Shown here in pieces: positions 35,367 to 44,283 of a DNA stretch of 64,000 bases. Under the pieces are notes generated by a model. It saw only the letters and a program-made list of their open reading frames with translations. It did not search any database and was not told the DNA's origin. The position numbers and the translations under genes are program-made. Position 1 is the first letter of the stretch. Each line of letters starts with the position of its first letter. The stretch is from Paenibacillus sp. FSL R5-0912 (GTDB lineage: Bacteria > Bacillota > Bacilli > Paenibacillales > Paenibacillaceae). Location of the stretch: NCBI RefSeq assembly GCF_000758605.1, contig NZ_CP009282.1:4526001-4590000 (forward strand), read 5' to 3'.

Positions 35367-36956
35367 TCACCTCTGTTCTTCAGCAAGCCATGTACGCAGC
35401 AGATTTACGAATTCATCCGGCTTTTTCTTCGCAAGACTTTCCAGCTGCTTACGGACCTGACTTTCATTCGTCACGCTCTCCATATTAATAGAAGGAAACT
35501 CGGTAGGAACCTGCAGCGGAATGTCATCTTCCGCTTCTTCCTCCTGCTTATTCTTGCGGCTGCGGTAGATGAGGTAACCGCCGCCCGCACCGACCAGCAA
35601 TGCGGCTCCGCCAATTGCCCAGATCATCCAGCTAGCCAGTCCGCCAGATGCTGCATCCGCCGCCGTACTGCCAAATTGTTGCGAGAACACCGAAACTTTT
35701 TTGGTTAAATCGGCGTCTGTATAAGTAATACCTGAATCTGCCAACGAAGCACGGACAATATTGACCAGAATATTCTGGATCGCCGCTGAAGTTGTATCAT
35801 CCAAAGTTGTTTGCCCATTAGGTGGTTCAACTGCAACATTTATGGTTAAATCTTTAACAGTATATGGACTTGCAATAATATCTTTGGTGATTCGATTCAC
35901 TTCATAGTTCCTGGTCTCCGATGATTCCTCAGAAGAAGTAGTACCCGTGTCAGTCCCCGAAGGATATCCAGAGACATCTTCCGATCCTGTACCAGCAACC
36001 CCACCGGATGTATTCCCTTGACCCGAATAAGTATTGCTGATAATTTGCGAACTGATCTCAATCCCTTTCATATTCTCCGCATCTACCGGCAGTACGATTT
36101 CTTCCTGACGGTTCTCCTTATCGAAGTTGAGCTTGGAGAACACCAGAACATCCACTTTATCGGGCCCTGTGAGCGTACTCAGGAATTGCTTGACATCTTT
36201 CTTGACATCATCTTCGAATTTCTTCTGCAATGCGAAGTTCTCTTCGACTTGGCTTGACACGCCAGCTTGCCCGCCTTTAGCTGTCGGCATCAATTCGACC
36301 TCATTATTAGTGATCGTAATGTTATCAACCGGCAAATTCGGCACGGCGGTCTTTACGAGATTGAAGTACCCGTCGATATTATCCTGTGTAGGTCTAAATC
36401 CTGGATTAAAGCTAAGCACCACAGAAGCCAACGCTTTCTCCTGGTCCTCCTGTGAGGCAAACACAGTTTCCTTCGGCAGGGTAATCAGAACCTTGACATC
36501 TTTAATCCCCTGCATTCTTCTCATCAGTTGCTCAACTTCGCCGTTCAGCGCATTGTTGTACTTCACGTTGAATTCACTGTCTGTAGTCCCAATCATCGAA
36601 GAAGATTGATCAAATACTTTGTACCCGATGGAACCTTCCTTTACGATCCCCTGCGAACCAATAGCTATCTTGATGCGCGCGGCATCAGTACTGGGTACTG
36701 AGATACTCTTTCCATCCGGACTTAAGCGGTAAGAAATTCCTGAAGTATCCAAATAACTCATAACTCCCGCTGAATCGGTACTATCCAGATCCTGAAAAGC
36801 AACTTCGTATTCTGTCTTTGATAATTGCATGGTCAAAACTACGATTATTATTATGATGATAAACAGAGTGGAGAAAAATAATATTTTCTGTTTACCGCTG
36901 AATCTGTTCCAATACAGGGTAATCTTCTCCCGGTACTGGGCCAATCTTTCATTCAC
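35367..36956 (-). CDS. fliF: Flagellar MS-ring protein FliF
   Basis: FliF forms the MS ring in the membrane. It has an N-terminal membrane helix (about residues 24-45), RBM domains with ITLPKETVFASQ, a Ser/Gly/Thr-rich loop near residue 310-340, a C-terminal membrane helix (about 443-465) and a short cytoplasmic FliG-binding tail ending in VNLLRTWLAEEQ. The start is GTG at 36956. Length is 529 residues. Confidence 0.96.
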   Translation of the reverse strand: MNERLAQYREKITLYWNRFSGKQKILFFSTLFIIIIIIVVLTMQLSKTEYEVAFQDLDSTDSAGVMSYLDTSGISYRLSPDGKSISVPSTDAARIKIAIGSQGIVKEGSIGYKVFDQSSSMIGTTDSEFNVKYNNALNGEVEQLMRRMQGIKDVKVLITLPKETVFASQEDQEKALASVVLSFNPGFRPTQDNIDGYFNLVKTAVPNLPVDNITITNNEVELMPTAKGGQAGVSSQVEENFALQKKFEDDVKKDVKQFLSTLTGPDKVDVLVFSKLNFDKENRQEEIVLPVDAENMKGIEISSQIISNTYSGQGNTSGGVAGTGSEDVSGYPSGTDTGTTSSEESSETRNYEVNRITKDIIASPYTVKDLTINVAVEPPNGQTTLDDTTSAAIQNILVNIVRASLADSGITYTDADLTKKVSVFSQQFGSTAADAASGGLASWMIWAIGGAALLVGAGGGYLIYRSRKNKQEEEAEDDIPLQVPTEFPSINMESVTNESQVRKQLESLAKKKPDEFVNLLRTWLAEEQR

Positions 36957-36990
36957 AGTGTCACCCCATCCGAAACGTAGCTAGGATTAT

Positions 36991-37299
36991 TTAGATTTGA
37001 GTTCTCATAATTTCCTGATAGGCTTCAATTACTTTGTTCCGGACTTGTGTAGTCAACTGCAAACTCAGCAATGCCTGTTGGGACGAAATCATTGCTTCAT
37101 CAATGTTGACTTCTCCCAAAACAAATTTGTTACTCATATCTTTAGCCTGTTTCTCCTGGTCCGCCACCTGATTAAGAGCATTCTCCAGGTATGAACCAAA
37201 GCTTTGTCCCGTTTCGGAGACGGCTGATGCTTCTGAAGCTACGGGTTTCATAGCCAGCGGCTGTACAGCCTGAGTTCCAATCAATAAGTTCTGTATCAA
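36991..37299 (-). CDS. fliE: Flagellar hook-basal body protein FliE
   Basis: FliE links the MS ring to the rod. The 102-residue product has the conserved SFGSYLENALNQV segment and the C-terminal LQLTTQVRNKVIEAYQEIMR, cited by VRNKVIEAYQEI. The start is TTG at 37299 with GGAGG 7 bases upstream. Confidence 0.95.
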   Translation of the reverse strand: MIQNLLIGTQAVQPLAMKPVASEASAVSETGQSFGSYLENALNQVADQEKQAKDMSNKFVLGEVNIDEAMISSQQALLSLQLTTQVRNKVIEAYQEIMRTQI

Positions 37300-37327
37300 T
37301 TATTCTCCTCCTAAACAATCAATTCAA

Positions 37328-37774
37328 TTAACGGCCGATTTCAAGCGCCTTACCCACCATCGCTTTGGACGCATTAAGCATCGTTACATTTGCTTCATAA
37401 GAACGTGAGGCAGACAGCATGTCCACCATTTCCTTCGTAAGGTCCACATTCGGCATGTACACATATCCGTCAATATCAGCATCCGGATGACTTGGATTGT
37501 ATACGGGCTTCAGCGGTGAAGTATCCTCAATAATCGACTTCACTTTAACACCTTCGCTGCCGCCGCTCATTTTTGAATCGAGTATATTAGAGAAGCTGTC
37601 AGCCTGGGATGTTTCCAGTACTACAAGCTTACGGCGGTAAGGTACGGCTTTGCCGTCAACCACGGAGGCCCTGGTTGTCTCTGCGTTAGCGATATTGGAG
37701 GAAATTACATCCATCCGCAGGCGCTGGGCAGTCAATGCCGAGGCGCTTATTCCAAAGCTGCTACCAAAGTTCAT
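37328..37774 (-). CDS. flgC: Flagellar basal body rod protein FlgC
   Basis: This proximal rod protein begins near ISASALTAQRLRMDVISSNIANA, cited by SSNIANAETT, and ends with the coiled segment VDMLSASRSYEANVTMLNA (core SRSYEANV). Length is 148 residues. It is six bases downstream of flgB. Confidence 0.96.
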   Translation of the reverse strand: MNFGSSFGISASALTAQRLRMDVISSNIANAETTRASVVDGKAVPYRRKLVVLETSQADSFSNILDSKMSGGSEGVKVKSIIEDTSPLKPVYNPSHPDADIDGYVYMPNVDLTKEMVDMLSASRSYEANVTMLNASKAMVGKALEIGR

Positions 37775-37780
37775 TATTGA

Positions 37781-38188
37781 TTACCCTCCCTGCACAACTG
37801 TACGCATCATAGTAATCTGACTGTTCAACTGTTCAATGTAAGAGTTATACCTTAGCTGGTTCTCAGCGCTCAGCGCCTGTTCGCGGTCCATATCCACATT
37901 ATTGCCGTTGTTGTTCATAGAAGTAGTCTCATCTGTACTGACAACAGCAGCCGGCACAGCGGTTACTGTTCCAAATTGGAAATGGCGGGAGTTAGATACT
38001 TTCGCACTCAGCGTAGGTTTTACACCGCTCTCCTGTTGTCTCAGGAAACTTTCAAAGCTGACATCAGAGCGTTTAAAATTCGGCGTATCAGCATTTGCTA
38101 CGTTATTCGCCAGAACACTTTGTCGTTTGGTGGCGGCATCTAGGCCTCCCTGTAATCTTTGAAAACTGACACTGTTCAGCAAACCCAT
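37781..38188 (-). CDS. flgB: Flagellar basal body rod protein FlgB
   Basis: FlgB is the first gene of the fla/che operon and encodes a proximal rod protein. It has ATKRQSVLANNVANADTPNFKR, cited by LANNVANADTPNFKR, and the C-terminal YNSYIEQLNSQITMMRTVV. ATG 38188 lies just after AAGGGGGAT and gives 135 residues; the frame is open further upstream without a good start. Confidence 0.96.
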   Translation of the reverse strand: MGLLNSVSFQRLQGGLDAATKRQSVLANNVANADTPNFKRSDVSFESFLRQQESGVKPTLSAKVSNSRHFQFGTVTAVPAAVVSTDETTSMNNNGNNVDMDREQALSAENQLRYNSYIEQLNSQITMMRTVVQGG

Positions 38189-38563
38189 GGTAATCCCCCT
38201 TCCAAACCTATCATAATGAAAAGAATTCCACAACTTCCCCCGAATTCCTGCTTGCTTTCGACAAAAAAAACTAAATTTTTCATTATTTTGTCGAGAACAG
38301 GTCGAACAATGTCGATGGATGATTCTTATGTCAATCTCACATACATTGATTCTCTTAGAATTTGTATATTATTACAATAAGAAATAAGCCCTATCTTTTC
38401 TGAAAAGAGAGGGCTTAAAGCATGTTTTTACAATATTCTACCTTTTTTATTCCAAATAATTCTTTTAATTTCTATTTTTTAACTCTTTATGCACGTTTTT
38501 CGAATTGAATTTGGATAGCAATAATTCTTAATACCTAATTTAACGGGATATCACGCTGTCGCT
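38189..38563 (-). promoter_or_regulatory. Upstream region of the fla/che operon
   Basis: This 375-base gap has no gene. It holds the hslU terminator (38386-38416), a candidate sigma-A promoter for flgB with TTGACA (38329-38334), 17 bases, CATTGT (38306-38311), and four Spo0A-box-like sites: 38257-38264 (minus, exact TTGTCGAA), 38288-38295 (TTGTCGAG), 38299-38306 (AGGTCGAA) and 38309-38316 (ATGTCGAT). Two of these overlap the -10 or the start site. B. subtilis carries codY here; none is present. Confidence 0.5.
38386..38416 (-). terminator. Terminator of hslVU operon
   Basis: On the minus strand AAGCCCT...AGGGCTT encloses CTCTTTTC/GAAAAGAT pairing around a very small loop, followed by TATTTCTT. 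It lies about 150 bases past the hslU stop and before the flgB promoter. Confidence 0.7.
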
Positions 38564-39964
38564 TTAAAGAATATATTGACTTAAATCGCGGTCCTGTGCG
38601 ATTCCTGCCAGTTTTTCGCGAACATACTCCGGAGTAATGACCATTGTCTCCAGTGTTAGTTCCGGCGCTTCGAAGGACAAGTCCTCCAGCAGCTTCTCCA
38701 GAATCGTATGCAGGCGCCGGGCACCGATATTCTCCATATTCTGATTCACGGAAGCGGCGATTTTGGCAATTTCCTGAATCGCTTCCTTCTGGAACTGAAT
38801 TTCGATGTTCTCGGTCTGCAGCAGATGAACATATTGCTTCGTCAGTGCGTTCTCCGGTTCGGTCAGAATAGAGACAAAATCCTCAAGAGTAAGACTGCTC
38901 AGCTCCACACGGATCGGGAAACGTCCCTGAAGCTCAGGAATTAGGTCAGAAGGCTTGGCAATATGAAAAGCTCCGGCGGCGATGAATAATACGTAATCCG
39001 TCTTCACAGGCCCGTATTTAGTCATCACAGTGGAACCTTCAACGATAGGCAAAATATCGCGCTGCACCCCTTCACGGGATACATCCGGACCGGAGCCTTT
39101 ACCCTGGCTGGCCACCTTATCAATCTCATCGATAAAAATAATACCGGACTGCTCAGCGCGGGCTACCGACTCCTGAATCATATCATCCGTATCAATCAGC
39201 TTGGCAGCCTCGTCCTGAATCAGCACCTTACGGGCTTCACGGATCGGCAGCTTGCGCTTCTTCGTACGCTTGGGCAGCAGGCTGCCGAACATTTCCTGCA
39301 TGTTCATGCCCATCTGGTCATTGCCTTGGCCGGCAAACATATCCATCATTGAAGGAGTGGTGTCTTCTACATCGATTTCAATGATATCGTCCTCGAGCTG
39401 ACCCGCCAGCAGCTTAAACTTAATGCCTCTGCGGCGCTCGCTCAGACTACCGTCCTCCGGCTCTTCTTTGGCTTCCTCTGCACCGCCGTTATTACCGCCA
39501 AAAATCATCTCGAACGGATTGCGCTGCGATTTGCCCTTCGAGGTCGAAGGAACCAGTATGGCTACAATGCGGTCGTTCGCCAGTTCTTCAGCACGGTCCT
39601 TCACCTTTTCGGTACGTTCGAGCTTCACCATACGGATTGAAGTCTCTACCAGGTCGCGGACCATCGATTCCACATCACGGCCTACGTAGCCGACTTCGGT
39701 AAATTTCGTGGCTTCCACTTTGATGAACGGTGCATTGACCAGCTTGGCCAGACGCCGTGCGATCTCCGTTTTACCGACACCTGTAGGACCAATCATGAGA
39801 ATATTCTTAGGAACAACCTCATCCCGGAGCTCTTCGGATAAAAGGCTGCGCCGATACCGGTTGCGGAGAGCAACGGCCACCGATTTCTTAGCCTGCTTCT
39901 GACCTACGATATATTTATCCAGCTCTGCTACGATCTGGCGGGGTGTAAGCGATTGATTCACCAT
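38564..39964 (-). CDS. hslU: HslU/ClpY AAA+ ATPase subunit
   Basis: HslU unfolds substrates for the HslV peptidase. Walker A GPTGVGKTEIARR is near residue 60, Walker B is GIIFIDEIDKVA, and the C-terminal sensor-2 region has NIGARRLHTILEKLLED (core GARRLHT). The intermediate I-domain (about residues 110-230) is of normal size. Length is 466 residues. It follows hslV. Confidence 0.96.
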   Translation of the reverse strand: MVNQSLTPRQIVAELDKYIVGQKQAKKSVAVALRNRYRRSLLSEELRDEVVPKNILMIGPTGVGKTEIARRLAKLVNAPFIKVEATKFTEVGYVGRDVESMVRDLVETSIRMVKLERTEKVKDRAEELANDRIVAILVPSTSKGKSQRNPFEMIFGGNNGGAEEAKEEPEDGSLSERRRGIKFKLLAGQLEDDIIEIDVEDTTPSMMDMFAGQGNDQMGMNMQEMFGSLLPKRTKKRKLPIREARKVLIQDEAAKLIDTDDMIQESVARAEQSGIIFIDEIDKVASQGKGSGPDVSREGVQRDILPIVEGSTVMTKYGPVKTDYVLFIAAGAFHIAKPSDLIPELQGRFPIRVELSSLTLEDFVSILTEPENALTKQYVHLLQTENIEIQFQKEAIQEIAKIAASVNQNMENIGARRLHTILEKLLEDLSFEAPELTLETMVITPEYVREKLAGIAQDRDLSQYIL

Positions 39965-39997
39965 TGTGACTTCCTCCCTTTTTCTATGGCACCATGC

Positions 39998-40540
39998 CTA
40001 TAATTGTTCGACAATAATATTGGAGTTGGTATACACACAGATCTCGGAAGCGATCTGCAGAGCTTCCCTGGCAATATCGGCTGCGCCAAGATGCGATGCA
40101 TGACGTTTGAGCGCGCGACCGGAAGCCAGCGCAAAGTTGCCGCCGGAGCCAATTGCCAGCACGTCATCATCGGGTTCAATAATCTCGCCGTTTCCGGAAA
40201 TAAGCAGCATGCCTTCCTTGTCCATCACGATCATGAGCGCTTCAAGCTTACGCAGGATACGATCCTGGCGCCAGTCCTTGGCCAGTTCTACTGCAGCCCG
40301 CTGCAGGTTGCCGTGATGCTCCTCCAGCTTACCCTCAAACTTCTCAAACAAAGTAATCGCATCCGCTACGGAGCCCGCAAAACCGGCAATTACTTGTCCT
40401 CTGTACAGGCGGCGGACCTTTTTTGCCGTCGTCTTCATAATGACGCTCTCTCCGAATGTAACCTGACCATCGCCGGCAATCGCAGCATGACCGTCATGTC
40501 TTACCGCACAAATCGTAGTCGCATGAAAGCTGGGTAACAT
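39998..40540 (-). CDS. hslV: HslV/ClpQ peptidase subunit
   Basis: HslV is the proteasome-like peptidase of the HslUV complex. Family motifs GDGQVTFG, GFAGSVADAITLFEKFE and AIGSGGNFALA are present. ATG 40540 has AGGAGG 9 bases upstream and gives 180 residues. The start reads MLPSFHATT, so neither Ser nor Thr directly follows Met; the Thr equivalent to the E. coli catalytic Thr lies at residue 8, implying a seven-residue propeptide. Confidence 0.95.
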   Translation of the reverse strand: MLPSFHATTICAVRHDGHAAIAGDGQVTFGESVIMKTTAKKVRRLYRGQVIAGFAGSVADAITLFEKFEGKLEEHHGNLQRAAVELAKDWRQDRILRKLEALMIVMDKEGMLLISGNGEIIEPDDDVLAIGSGGNFALASGRALKRHASHLGAADIAREALQIASEICVYTNSNIIVEQL

Positions 40541-40684
40541 AATGGGCACCCTCCTAAAGTTTTGTGAGCATAGCTTCCTTGAATCACTTAGAACAAACCT
40601 GATCCGGAAGCATACACTTAGTGTTGTGGCATAAGCATCCCGGACCAGCTTCAGACAATCCGTCCAGGAGCTTACGATTAAGTT

Positions 40685-42064
40685 TTATTGTGCTGGACTT
40701 TCCGCTTCGGTAAGCTCAGGTTCTACAACCTCCGGCTCAGTATAGGCCAGGCCTTTGTCGGCAGCATAGGCAGCAAGACTGTCCAGCGCACGGTAAGCCA
40801 GGCGTTCGTTTTTCTCTTTTTTACTGCGGAATCTCGTTTCAAGCTTTGGCAGCAAACCAAAGTTGGCGTTCATTGGCTGGAAATGCTCGGGATCTGCGGA
40901 AGTAATGTAGGCTGGCATGCTGCCCAGCACGGTATCCTGCGGGAAGATCAGACCGTCCTCACCGAGCGCCGCTCTGGCAGCATTCATACCGGCGATCATG
41001 CCTGAAGCCGCAGACTCCACATAACCTTCAACCCCTGTCATCTGGCCGGCAAAGAACAGTCTTTCCCGTCCCTTCATTTGATAGGTGGGATGCAGCAGCT
41101 TGGGAGAATTGATAAATGTATTGCGGTGCATGACACCATACCGGACATACTCTGCGTTCTCAAGACCGGGGATAAGTGAAAACACGCGTTTTTGTTCGCC
41201 CCACTTCAAATGGGTCTGGAAGCCAACCAGGTTATAAAGCGTTCCGGCTGCATTATCCTGACGAAGTTGCACAACTGCGTAAGGAAGCTTGCCTGTATGA
41301 GGATTCATCAAACCTACGGGCTTCATCGGCCCGAAGAGTGCTGTCTGCTTGCCGCGCTTCATCATAATCTCGATCGGCATACAGCCTTCAAAGTAAATCT
41401 CTTTCTCAAAATCTTTGAGTGCGGCAGTCTCAGCCGAGATCAGTGCATCATAAAAAACATCGAATTCCTCTTCCGTCATCGGGCAATTCAGGTACGCAGC
41501 TTCACCTTTGTCATATCGGGAGGCCAAATACACCTTGCTCATATCAATGGTGTCCTTCTCGACAATCGGGGCAGCCGCATCATAGAAGTAGAAATACTCC
41601 TCGCCAAGCAGCCCTTTAATCTCTGCGGAGAGTGACGGAGAGGTCAGCGGGCCTGTCGCAATGACAACAATCCCTTCCTCCGGTATATGCGTAAGTTCTT
41701 CGTTTATGACTTCCACCAGAGGGTGATTATGCAGCATCGACGTAATCTCACCGGAGAAACCATCGCGGTCTACGGCAAGTGCGCCTCCGGCCGGAACCGC
41801 ATGCCGGTCGGCTGCACCTAGTACCAGAGAGTCAAGACGGCGCATTTCCTCCTTGAGCACACCTACCGCATTACCAAGGCCGTTGGCCCGAAGAGAGTTA
41901 CTGCAGACCAGCTCGGCGAACTGGTCCGTATGATGCGCAGGTGTCTTCACAACCGGACGCATCTCATATAATCTGACCGGAACCCCGCGCGAGGCAATCT
42001 GCCAGGCGGCTTCACTGCCGGCAAGTCCGGCTCCAATCACAGTTACTTTAGCTATATCAGTCAA
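40685..42064 (-). CDS. trmFO: Methylenetetrahydrofolate-tRNA (uracil-5-)-methyltransferase TrmFO
   Basis: TrmFO uses folate and FAD to make m5U54 in tRNA. The FAD-binding GAGLAGSEAAW is at the N-terminus and the family motif CSNSLRANGLGNAVG follows. TTG 42064 has AGGAGG 8 bases upstream and gives 459 residues, 24 bases after topA. The next gene in B. subtilis, xerC/codV, is missing. Confidence 0.96.
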   Translation of the reverse strand: MTDIAKVTVIGAGLAGSEAAWQIASRGVPVRLYEMRPVVKTPAHHTDQFAELVCSNSLRANGLGNAVGVLKEEMRRLDSLVLGAADRHAVPAGGALAVDRDGFSGEITSMLHNHPLVEVINEELTHIPEEGIVVIATGPLTSPSLSAEIKGLLGEEYFYFYDAAAPIVEKDTIDMSKVYLASRYDKGEAAYLNCPMTEEEFDVFYDALISAETAALKDFEKEIYFEGCMPIEIMMKRGKQTALFGPMKPVGLMNPHTGKLPYAVVQLRQDNAAGTLYNLVGFQTHLKWGEQKRVFSLIPGLENAEYVRYGVMHRNTFINSPKLLHPTYQMKGRERLFFAGQMTGVEGYVESAASGMIAGMNAARAALGEDGLIFPQDTVLGSMPAYITSADPEHFQPMNANFGLLPKLETRFRSKKEKNERLAYRALDSLAAYAADKGLAYTEPEVVEPELTEAESPAQ

Positions 42065-42087
42065 TTCCCTTTCCTCCTGTAACACAT

Positions 42088-44184
42088 TTATTCTGCCAGT
42101 TCTTCGTTGTCCAGCACTTCCTCAGTATGATCACAAGAAGTGCATTGCAGCTTTGTTCCCTGTTTGTTGCGCTTCTCTACCATCCAGGAGCCGCAGACAG
42201 GACATGGTTTAACCGATGGTCTATCCCAGGATACAAAGTCACAGCCCGGATACTGATCGCAGCCGTAGAAGACACGGCCTTTCTTGCTGCGGCGCTCCAC
42301 AACCTTACCCTCATGACATTTCGGACAGCTGACTCCGATATCCTTGATGATCGGCTTCGTATTACGGCAGTCCGGGAATCCGGAGCAGGCCAGGAATTTA
42401 CCGAAACGGCCCAGCTTGTAGACCATCGGCTTCCCGCATTTCTCGCATAGCTCGTCGGAAACTTCATCTTCAATCTCAATTTCCTTCATTTCTTCTTCGG
42501 CGTAGAGGAGACGTTTCTCAAAAGATTCGTAGAACTGGGCCAGCACTTTCACCCAGTCCTCAGCACCTTCCTCCACATGGTCAAGATCCCCTTCCATATG
42601 GGCTGTGAATTCCACATCCAGAATTTCCGGGAAGAACTCTTCCATTTGCTCTATGATTAGCTCACCGAGTTCGGTTGGCATAAACTTCTTCTCTTCAATC
42701 GCTACATATCCACGCTTCTGGATCGTCTCCAGTGTTGGCGCATACGTACTCGGACGGCCGATCCCCAGTTCCTCCAGCGTTTTGACCAGACGCGCTTCCG
42801 TATATCTTGGAGGCGGCTGAGTGAAATGCTGCTTCGGCTCAATATCATGTTTGGTTAAATCATCGCCGGCCTTAAGCGGCGGAAGATACTTCTCCTCATC
42901 CGTTGTGCCGTCATCATTGCCTTCCACGTACACCTTCATGAAGCCCGGGAAAGAAACCTTGGACCCGACGGCTCTGAAAATCGCAGTGCCTGCTGTAATA
43001 TCCACAGACAGTGTATCAAGCAGGGCGGAAGACATCTGACTGGAAACAAAACGCTCCCAAACCAGCTTATACAGGCGGAATTGGTCACGGCTCAGGAATC
43101 CTTTGACCATGTCAGGCTCTCGGAGCGCCGAGGTAGGACGGATCGCTTCATGCGCATCCTGGGCTCCCGCAGCTTTCTTGGAATACTGGCGCGGTGTCTC
43201 GGGAACGAACTTCTCACCGTATTTGGAGAGGATCAGCTCCTTAGCTTCTTCCTGGGCCGTAGGAGACAGACGGGTGGAATCCGTACGCATATAGGTAATT
43301 AAACCGACAGTGCCTTCCTTGCCCAGCTCAACCCCCTCATAGAGCTGCTGAGCAACAGACATGGTCTTGGATGCGCGGAAGCCCAGCTTACGGGCAGCTT
43401 CCTGCTGCAGTGAGCTTGTCGTAAACGGAGCGGAAGGATGCCGTTGTCTTTCCTTCTCTTTTACCTCTTTAACCTGGAAGGCGGAATTTTGAATAGCATC
43501 CAATACTTCCTGTACATCGCTCTCCTGGCCCAGCTCTTTTTTATCGCCATTCAGCTTGTGGAACTTGGCTTCGAACAGGGAATCGCGGATGCCCAGCTTC
43601 GCAGTAATACTCCAGTATTCCGTGGGAACAAAAGCAGAAATTTCGTTCTCGCGGTCCATTATAATCTTCACTGCTACCGATTGTACCCGTCCTGCGGACA
43701 GGCCTTTTTTGACTTTCTTCCATAATAGGGGGCTAATCTTGTATCCGACGAGCCGGTCCAGAATACGGCGGGCCTGTTGGGCATTCACAAGATCCATGTT
43801 AATTTTGCGCGGAGTCTTGAATGCATCCTTCACAGCCTGCTTCGTAATCTCATTAAAGACAACCCGGCATTCCTGTGTGTTGTCCAAATCCAGCGCATGC
43901 GCCAAATGCCAGGCAATAGCTTCACCTTCGCGGTCCGGGTCAGCTGCGAGATAGACTTTTTTCACTTTTTTGCTGGCATCCTTGAGTTCCTTCAAGATAG
44001 AGCCCTTGCCGCGGATTGTTATATATTTGGGGTTGAAATCATTCTCCACTTCCACACCAATCTGACTTTTCGGCAAATCTCTGATATGTCCCATTGATGC
44101 CTTTACAATATATTTACTGCCCAGATATTTACCAATCGTTTTTGCTTTTGCCGGTGACTCTACAATAACCAACGCATCTGCCAT
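42088..44184 (-). CDS. topA: DNA topoisomerase I
   Basis: This type IA enzyme relaxes negative supercoils. It has a Toprim domain (VIVESPAKAKTIGKYL, DPDREGEAIAWH), the active-site Tyr in ITYMRTDSTRLS, and three C-terminal zinc ribbons: CEKCGKP...CSGFPDC, CPKCHEG...CDQYPGC and CPVCGSW...CTSC. ATG 44184 follows GGGAGG by 7 bases and gives 698 residues. Confidence 0.97.
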   Translation of the reverse strand: MADALVIVESPAKAKTIGKYLGSKYIVKASMGHIRDLPKSQIGVEVENDFNPKYITIRGKGSILKELKDASKKVKKVYLAADPDREGEAIAWHLAHALDLDNTQECRVVFNEITKQAVKDAFKTPRKINMDLVNAQQARRILDRLVGYKISPLLWKKVKKGLSAGRVQSVAVKIIMDRENEISAFVPTEYWSITAKLGIRDSLFEAKFHKLNGDKKELGQESDVQEVLDAIQNSAFQVKEVKEKERQRHPSAPFTTSSLQQEAARKLGFRASKTMSVAQQLYEGVELGKEGTVGLITYMRTDSTRLSPTAQEEAKELILSKYGEKFVPETPRQYSKKAAGAQDAHEAIRPTSALREPDMVKGFLSRDQFRLYKLVWERFVSSQMSSALLDTLSVDITAGTAIFRAVGSKVSFPGFMKVYVEGNDDGTTDEEKYLPPLKAGDDLTKHDIEPKQHFTQPPPRYTEARLVKTLEELGIGRPSTYAPTLETIQKRGYVAIEEKKFMPTELGELIIEQMEEFFPEILDVEFTAHMEGDLDHVEEGAEDWVKVLAQFYESFEKRLLYAEEEMKEIEIEDEVSDELCEKCGKPMVYKLGRFGKFLACSGFPDCRNTKPIIKDIGVSCPKCHEGKVVERRSKKGRVFYGCDQYPGCDFVSWDRPSVKPCPVCGSWMVEKRNKQGTKLQCTSCDHTEEVLDNEELAE

Positions 44185-44283
44185 AGGTTTTCCTCCCAAA
44201 AGTTGTAAGCATACATCCTCCTGAACCTGCCCTCAGGCCCGGCCGGAAATCAAGAGTCTATGCTTAACACGGTTACTTCTATA

